In this document: positions 5,733 through 11,429 of the stretch, one piece after another
How the letters are laid out: each line of letters opens with the position of its first letter
Numbering within the stretch: position 1 is the stretch's first letter
Assembly: GCA_026983855.1 (NCBI GenBank)
Contig: JALSTE010000435.1
Span: forward strand, 1 to 11,429
DNA: 11,429 nucleotides
Direction: 5' to 3'
Origin: Acidimicrobiia bacterium
Lineage (GTDB): Bacteria > Actinomycetota > Acidimicrobiia > Acidimicrobiales > Poriferisodalaceae
The notes under the pieces: model-generated
What the model saw: the letters and a program-made list of their open reading frames with translations, nothing else
What the model was told of the DNA's origin: nothing
Databases searched by the model: none
Translations under genes and position numbers: made by a program

Positions 5733-6884
5733 ATGGATCGACAGCTTTTCGAGGACGAACACGACCTGTTCCGGGAAAGCGTCCGCCGTTTCGTGGCCAG
5801 GGAGATCGTCCCCCACCACGATGAGTGGGAAACGGCCGGAAAGGTGGACAAGACCATGTTCGTCGAGGCCGGGGCCCATGGCTTCCTCGGTATGGCGATA
5901 CCGGAGGAGTTCGGTGGCGGAGGGGTGGACGATTTCCGCTACAACGTGATCATCAACGAGGAGATCCAGGCGGCCGGGGTCTGTGGGTCGGGGTTCTGCA
6001 TCACCCTCCACAACGACATCGTGCTGCCCTACTTCCTCGCCTACAGCACCCCCGAACAGGCTCAGAGGTGGTTCCCCGGGTTGGCCGACGGGTCGTTGAT
6101 GGGGGCCATAGCGATGACCGAGCCCGCCATCGGTTCCGATCTGGCCTCCATGAGAACCCGCGCCGTGCGTGAGGGCGATCATTTCGTCGTCAACGGTTCC
6201 AAGACGTTCATCACCAACGGCATCAACTCCGATCTGGTCATCACCGCGGTGATGACCGAGCCCGGGGCCCGTCACCGGGGGATGAGCCTGCTGGTGGTGG
6301 AGGAGGGGACCGAGGGATTCTCCCGGGGGCGGAACCTGGACAAGATCGGTATCAAGTCCCAGGACACGGCGGAGTTGTTCTTCGACGACGCCCGGGTACC
6401 CGTGGCCAACCTCCTCGGGGGTGAGGGGCAGGGGTTCCTGAACCTGGTCCGGAACCTGCCCCAGGAGAGGCTGAGCATCGCGGTCACCGCCGTGGCCCAT
6501 GCCCGCGCCGCCTACGAATGGACGGTCGCCTACGTCAGGGAACGGGAGGCCTTCGGGCAGAAGCTGGCCTCGTTCCAGAACACCCGATTCGTACTGGCCG
6601 AGGTGGCGACGGAACTGGATCTGGCCCAGGTCTTCGTCGACCGTCAGGTGGAGGCCCTGGGTCGGGGGGAGCTCACGGCGGAGGACGCGGCGGAGGCCAA
6701 GTGGTGGTGCACCGAGATGCAGAAGAGGAGTATCGACCGCTGTCTGCAACTCTTCGGCGGGTACGGCTACATGCTCGAGTACCCGATCGCCAGGGCCTAC
6801 CTGGATTCCCGGGTCCAGACCATCTACGGGGGTACCACCGAGATCATGAAGGAGATCATCGCCCGATCCGAACTGGGACGTTAG
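5733..6884 (+). CDS. Acyl-CoA dehydrogenase, long-chain (LCAD/IVD-like) active-site type
   Basis: FAD flavoprotein that makes the alpha-beta double bond in acyl-CoA thioesters, the first step of beta-oxidation, passing electrons to ETF. 383 residues, full length. Seen: signature AMTEPAIGSDLAS (127-139), FITNG (159-163), KIGIKSQDTAELFFDD (204-219), the helix YVREREAFGQ (267-276), and the C-terminal FGGYGYMLEYPIARAYLD (341-358). The usual catalytic Glu of medium/short-chain enzymes (in YEGT) is Gly366 here (YGGT). Instead Glu245 sits in PQERL, the position of the base in long-chain and isovaleryl-CoA dehydrogenases, and the YGGTTEIMKE ending resembles mammalian LCAD. So it should be active with a relocated base and prefer long or branched substrates (inference). 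Start ATG follows a leaderless-type promoter. No other beta-oxidation gene is adjacent. Confidence 0.93.
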   Translation: MDRQLFEDEHDLFRESVRRFVAREIVPHHDEWETAGKVDKTMFVEAGAHGFLGMAIPEEFGGGGVDDFRYNVIINEEIQAAGVCGSGFCITLHNDIVLPYFLAYSTPEQAQRWFPGLADGSLMGAIAMTEPAIGSDLASMRTRAVREGDHFVVNGSKTFITNGINSDLVITAVMTEPGARHRGMSLLVVEEGTEGFSRGRNLDKIGIKSQDTAELFFDDARVPVANLLGGEGQGFLNLVRNLPQERLSIAVTAVAHARAAYEWTVAYVREREAFGQKLASFQNTRFVLAEVATELDLAQVFVDRQVEALGRGELTAEDAAEAKWWCTEMQKRSIDRCLQLFGGYGYMLEYPIARAYLDSRVQTIYGGTTEIMKEIIARSELGR

Positions 6885-6917
6885 GCCGCCGGATCGACCC
6901 ATCCCAGGGGCCACCCC

Positions 6918-6949
6918 GGGGTCGGGGCCTCGGGGTCGTGGCCTCGGGG
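6918..6949. repeat. 14-bp tandem repeat in the convergent intergenic region
   Basis: GGGGTCGGGGCCTC (6918-6931) is followed directly by GGGGTCGTGGCCTC (6932-6945), one mismatch, and a partial third unit GGGG. CGACCC at 6895-6900 can pair with GGGTCG in either copy (6919-6924 or 6933-6938), giving alternative weak stems. The 81 bases between the two convergent genes hold nothing else recognisable and no T-rich terminator. Confidence 0.6.
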
Positions 6950-6965
6950 GTGACCGCCGGCTCCG

Positions 6966-7961
6966 TCAGGCCGGGGTGAGGGGGAGTGTGGAGATGAGTT
7001 CCTTGGCGGCGGTGCGAAGCCCCTCCAGCGCCGGTCCGGCCGGAAGGGGCTCGATGACCCGGCGGGCGGCGTCTATGTGGGTCTGGGCGACGTCGACCGC
7101 GTAGTCGATGCCGTCACCTGCGAGTACCAGTTCGCGGGCCCGGGCGGCTCCTCCGGCCTCGAATCCCGAGGCGAGCAGGTCGCGGAGTTCCCCCCCGGTC
7201 TGCAGGGCCCTGATGACCGGGAGGGTGAACACCCCCTCACGGAGATCGGTGCCGGCCTTCTTACCCAGCTCCGATTCGGTGGCGACGAGATCCAGCACGT
7301 CATCCACGATCTGGAAGGCCAATCCGTACTGGCGGCCGTACTCGGTGACCAGTTCGAGGTCCTCGGGACTCATGCCGCCCGCCATCCCACCCATCCGGCA
7401 GGAGGTGGCGAACAGGGCCCCGGTCTTGGAGGCTATGGCCTCGAGATACTGGTCCTCGGTTCGCTCCACGTCGCGGAGGGTGGCCAGCTCACGCACCTGT
7501 CCCTCACACAACCAGCCGATGGTCGAGGCCAGGAGTTCGGCCATATCCGTGCCCAGCCCGGCGGCCAGCTCCGACGCCCGGGCCATCAGGAAGTCCCCGG
7601 CCAGGATGGCCTCCAGGACCCCCCAGCGGTGGTTGACCGTCTCCACTCCCCGCCGGGTCTCGGCCCCGTCTATGACGTCGTCGTGGTAGAGCGAACCCAG
7701 ATGGACCAACTCCACCGATACCGCGGCCTGTACCGCGGTGTGGCCGATGGCGTCCCCTGCGAGGGGCCCGGGGGAGTCGATCAGAGAGCTGCAAAGTACG
7801 AAGGCGGGCCGGAGCCTCTTGCCGCCCGCCCGGACCAGGTGGGCCGAGATCTCCGACAGCACGCGGTCGGGGTTCACGGTGGAGGACAGCAGGAGTTGCT
7901 CCACCCGGGCCAGGTCGGATTCGGGATCGGCTCTCCAGGCGATCGGACTTACGGCGGTCAC
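6966..7961 (-). CDS. Trans-polyprenyl diphosphate synthase (polyprenyl_synt family), leftward copy
   Basis: Same enzyme family and reaction as the gene at 4686, 331 residues. Seen: GGKR (46-49), first Asp-rich motif DDVID (94-98) with RR at 103-104, and second motif DDVLD (220-224) followed by GKKAGTDLREGVFTLPV. The residue five before the first motif is again a small Gly (89), which by the known chain-length rule does not block growth at C15; GSLYHDDVID resembles medium/long-chain single-subunit or heptaprenyl-type synthases, so a menaquinone side chain is a fair guess. It differs from the other copy at many positions outside the motifs, so it is an old paralogue with likely a different chain length. 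The start GTG (7961) is fixed by an in-frame TAG 12 bases upstream. It follows the phosphofructokinase gene by 95 bases but has its own promoter. Confidence 0.92.
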   Translation of the reverse strand: MTAVSPIAWRADPESDLARVEQLLLSSTVNPDRVLSEISAHLVRAGGKRLRPAFVLCSSLIDSPGPLAGDAIGHTAVQAAVSVELVHLGSLYHDDVIDGAETRRGVETVNHRWGVLEAILAGDFLMARASELAAGLGTDMAELLASTIGWLCEGQVRELATLRDVERTEDQYLEAIASKTGALFATSCRMGGMAGGMSPEDLELVTEYGRQYGLAFQIVDDVLDLVATESELGKKAGTDLREGVFTLPVIRALQTGGELRDLLASGFEAGGAARARELVLAGDGIDYAVDVAQTHIDAARRVIEPLPAGPALEGLRTAAKELISTLPLTPA

Positions 7962-7967
7962 GTCCCA

Positions 7968-7973
7968 ACTCTA
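7968..7973 (-). promoter_or_regulatory. -10 box of the leftward polyprenyl synthase gene (TAGAGT)
   Basis: On the minus strand TAGAGT is followed by TGGGAC (six bases) and the GTG start, the same layout as at 4674 and 5721. There is no ribosome binding site, so a leaderless transcript is likely. TTCTCC about 19 bases upstream is a weak -35 candidate. Confidence 0.6.
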
Positions 7974-8056
7974 GGGGCCCCGGTGGGGTCGGGGAGAATG
8001 TGGACGCCACCGGGAATGGTCGACGGGGACCGGCATGGGGCCCACCGAGTCCGGGT

Positions 8057-9148
8057 CTACAGGGCCAGAACACCCCTGACCTGTGTGATCAGACCGAGAC
8101 GCATGGCGGTCAGCTCCGAACTTCCGTCCCTGAGACGTTGGGTCTCGGTGATCATCTCGGCCAGGGGGACGATGGTCACGAGGGGGTCCGGGGTTCTCCT
8201 TCCCATTCCCCCGTGCCAGCTGACCATGACGTCGCTGAGCCCGTCCCGGACGGCGTTCACGGCCCCCAGCGCCATCCGCCCCGCGATCATCCGGTCGTGA
8301 AATGTGGGATGGCCGCCCCGAACGAGGTGTCCGAGGGTCACGGTGCGGATCGAGACGTCCCGGAGATCATCCACCCGTTCCAGGAGGCTCTCGGCCAGTC
8401 GGGACGTGGGTGTCGGAACTCCCTCGGCCTTGAGGATCAACACCCGGGGCTTCCCCCGCTCGGCCGAGAAGCTGCGCCGGAGCAGCATCTCCAGCTCGTG
8501 CACCACCTCCCCCTCCTCTCGGGGCTGCTCGGGAAGAAGCACCGCGTCCGCGGCCACGGCCACCGCCGCGGACATGGCCAGGAAACCAGAGTTCCGACCC
8601 ATGACCTCCACTATGAACGCCCGACTGTGGGAGCGGGCGGTGTCGGACAACCGGTCACAGGCCTCGACGATCGTGTTCAGTGCGGTGTCGACACCGATGG
8701 CGTCGGTGGTGCCACCGATGTCGTTGTCGATTGAAGCGGGGATCCCGATCACGGGGACCTCACACTCCCCGGCCAGAAGGTGAGCGCCGGTGAGTGAGCC
8801 GTTGCCCCCGATGACGATGAGGGCGTCGACACCGACCCTGCGGAGGGCCGTCCCCGCCGCCGCCCGACCCTCCACCGAGTGGAAGCGGGCACACCGTGAT
8901 GACCCGAGGAACGTTCCACCGGTGGCGGCCAGCCAGTCCAGACCGGGGACCGGCGCCAGGCCCGAGTCGGGAAGGGCTCGGGTGAGGTCCCGGAACGAGC
9001 CGTCGATCAGACCGTCGTAGCCGCGCTCCACGCCGACCACCTCGATCCCCCGGGTGGCGGCGAGCTTGATGATCGCCCACACCGCGGAGTTCATCCCCGG
9101 GGCGTCCCCACCCGAGGTGAGAACCGCCAGACGACCCGGTGAGCCCAT
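8057..9148 (-). CDS. pfkA: 6-phosphofructokinase (PfkA superfamily)
   Basis: Phosphorylates fructose 6-phosphate to the 1,6-bisphosphate in glycolysis; cytoplasmic. 363 residues. Seen: nucleotide-binding GGDAPGMN (13-20), GGNGS (114-118), the catalytic segment SIDND (139-143; usually TIDND), VDTALNTI (153-160), EVMGR (181-185), KAEG (240-243) and LGHLVRGG (272-279). Gly117, at the position that is Gly in ATP enzymes and Asp in pyrophosphate enzymes, favours ATP as donor. The preceding Mg-site residue, Asp103 in E. coli, is Asn116 here (AAC, complement of 8801-8803); this variant is known in a clade of bacterial PFKs, so activity is still likely. Start ATG is fixed by an in-frame TAG 12 bases upstream. 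It lies upstream of, and on the same strand as, the prenyl synthase, and is divergent from clpC. Confidence 0.93.
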   Translation of the reverse strand: MGSPGRLAVLTSGGDAPGMNSAVWAIIKLAATRGIEVVGVERGYDGLIDGSFRDLTRALPDSGLAPVPGLDWLAATGGTFLGSSRCARFHSVEGRAAAGTALRRVGVDALIVIGGNGSLTGAHLLAGECEVPVIGIPASIDNDIGGTTDAIGVDTALNTIVEACDRLSDTARSHSRAFIVEVMGRNSGFLAMSAAVAVAADAVLLPEQPREEGEVVHELEMLLRRSFSAERGKPRVLILKAEGVPTPTSRLAESLLERVDDLRDVSIRTVTLGHLVRGGHPTFHDRMIAGRMALGAVNAVRDGLSDVMVSWHGGMGRRTPDPLVTIVPLAEMITETQRLRDGSSELTAMRLGLITQVRGVLAL

Positions 9149-9154
9149 CCGGTG

Positions 9155-9160
9155 ACCCTA
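9155..9160 (-). promoter_or_regulatory. -10 box of the phosphofructokinase gene (TAGGGT)
   Basis: On the minus strand TAGGGT is followed by CACCGG (six bases) and the ATG start at 9148. This is the fourth gene in the window with exactly this spacing and no ribosome binding site. No -35 is recognisable. Confidence 0.6.
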
Positions 9161-9209
9161 CCCCGACCCGGGGTGGGTCTGGGATGACGGCGGGACCGGA
9201 GGGTGCGCA

Positions 9210-9224
9210 CGCCCCCCGGGGGCG
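9210..9224. repeat. GC palindrome in the pfkA-clpC intergenic region
   Basis: CGCCCCC and GGGGGCG (9210-9224) are perfect inverse copies around a single C. An alternative longer stem pairs GCGC 9205-9208 with 9222-9225 and GGG 9201-9203 with CCC 9226-9228, around a bulged T. It lies just before the GGAAT of the possible stress promoter and could be a protein-binding site or chance. Confidence 0.35.
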
Positions 9225-9229
9225 CCCCT

Positions 9230-9255
9230 GGAATGCAAACCGGTCGCCTTGCGTT
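9230..9255 (+). promoter_or_regulatory. Possible SigR/SigH-type stress promoter of clpC (GGAAT-N18-GTT)
   Basis: GGAAT (9230-9234), exactly 18 bases, then GTT (9253-9255). This equals the Streptomyces SigR consensus and fits mycobacterial/corynebacterial SigH sites. clpC is a known SigR/SigH-linked gene in some actinobacteria, so the position makes sense. A transcript from here would carry a leader of about 140 bases. Pattern match only. Confidence 0.45.
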
Positions 9256-9354
9256 CTGCTTGTCGATTCCCGGACCTCATACCGATTCCGATTCGGTCGA
9301 CGGGAATCCAACCAGCCCCCGCAGGACGCGAGGCGAGTAGAGCGGTCCCACCGG

Positions 9355-9360
9355 TAGACT
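9355..9360 (+). promoter_or_regulatory. -10 box of clpC (TAGACT)
   Basis: TAGACT is the same TAGNNT type as elsewhere in the window. Six bases downstream the sequence is GTA (9367), not a start codon, so this promoter would give a leader of about 36 bases ending in a good ribosome binding site. No -35 match is seen. Confidence 0.5.
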
Positions 9361-9368
9361 TGTCCCGT

Positions 9369-9395
9369 ACCCCCGGAGGGGGTCCGACCGTCGGA
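9369..9395 (+). promoter_or_regulatory. Paired small hairpins in the clpC leader
   Basis: ACCCCC (9369-9374) pairs with GGGGGT (9378-9383) around a GGA triloop. Next, TCCGA (9383-9387) pairs with TCGGA (9391-9395) around CCG. The two share base 9383, so they compete by one pair. The second stem buries the first three bases (GGA, 9393-9395) of the ribosome binding site, so it could restrain translation. Pairing is seen; regulation is inferred. Confidence 0.35.
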
Positions 9396-9398
9396 GGG
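9393..9398 (+). promoter_or_regulatory. Ribosome binding site of clpC, deciding the TTG start
   Basis: GGAGGG ends four bases before TTG 9403. It is the strongest Shine-Dalgarno sequence in the window, and it fixes the rare TTG as the start: the encoded N-terminus FERFTDRARRVV begins exactly where other ClpC proteins begin. Confidence 0.75.
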
Positions 9399-9402
9399 TC
9401 AT

Positions 9403-11429
<2,027 letters not shown>

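Noticed and set aside
4938..6914. 658-residue minus-strand open frame opposite the prenyl synthase and acyl-CoA dehydrogenase
   Set aside because: It lies wholly opposite two genes with clear catalytic motifs. Its translation is Gly/Pro/His/Arg-rich with no recognisable domain. Such long antisense frames are expected in GC-rich genes.
7077..8300. 407-residue plus-strand open frame across the leftward prenyl synthase and phosphofructokinase genes
   Set aside because: It crosses the boundary between two confidently identified opposite-strand genes and shows no protein-family pattern.
9161..9402. CIRCE, HAIR (HspR), CtsR or ClgR operator, or a tRNA, in the clpC upstream region
   Set aside because: I looked for their inverted-repeat consensus sequences and for a T-loop pattern. 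The repeated GATTC words at 9265-9294 and GGGAATC at 9302-9308 did not fit any of them.

Overview
This window is GC-rich bacterial DNA from the chromosomal core of an actinobacterium. Three things point to Actinomycetota, probably a deep lineage such as Acidimicrobiia (inference). A zincin_2/DUF2342 gene sits directly before tilS and hpt, the order known around Mycobacterium tuberculosis Rv3626c-Rv3624c. The Clp ATPase is a ClpC with an actinobacterial-style leader. Most transcription units lack a Shine-Dalgarno sequence and instead have a TAGNNT box just before the start codon, as expected of leaderless transcripts. I see no mobile element, CRISPR array, tRNA or rRNA.

Layout. Bases 1-1769 hold the 3' part of a zinc metalloprotease-like gene and tilS (tRNA-Ile lysidine synthetase), four bases apart. 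A strong hairpin (1798-1827) separates them from hpt (hypoxanthine phosphoribosyltransferase, 1852-2406). Next comes a small protein that reads as a dual-specificity phosphatase fold with its catalytic cysteine replaced by histidine (2537-3061), then lysS (3166-4617), a trans-polyprenyl diphosphate synthase (4686-5675) and an acyl-CoA dehydrogenase of the long-chain type (5733-6884). These all read rightward. On the minus strand lie a second polyprenyl synthase (7961-6966) and a 6-phosphofructokinase (9148-8057). The two strands converge at 6885-6965, which holds a short tandem repeat. From a divergent 254-base region, clpC starts at a TTG (9403) and runs off the right edge.

How the genes fit together. 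Most are housekeeping: tRNA modification and charging (tilS, lysS), purine salvage (hpt), isoprenoid chain elongation (two synthases, probably for quinone or lipid-carrier tails), fatty-acid oxidation, glycolysis and protein quality control (clpC). They look like a row of short, mostly separately promoted units rather than one pathway.

The most unusual items are four. First, the apparent pseudophosphatase between hpt and lysS. Second, a rigid promoter/start arrangement (TAGNNT, six bases, then ATG or GTG) at four genes on both strands. Third, a GGAAT-N18-GTT site upstream of clpC that matches the SigR/SigH oxidative-stress consensus. Fourth, small hairpins in the clpC leader that overlap its ribosome binding site.
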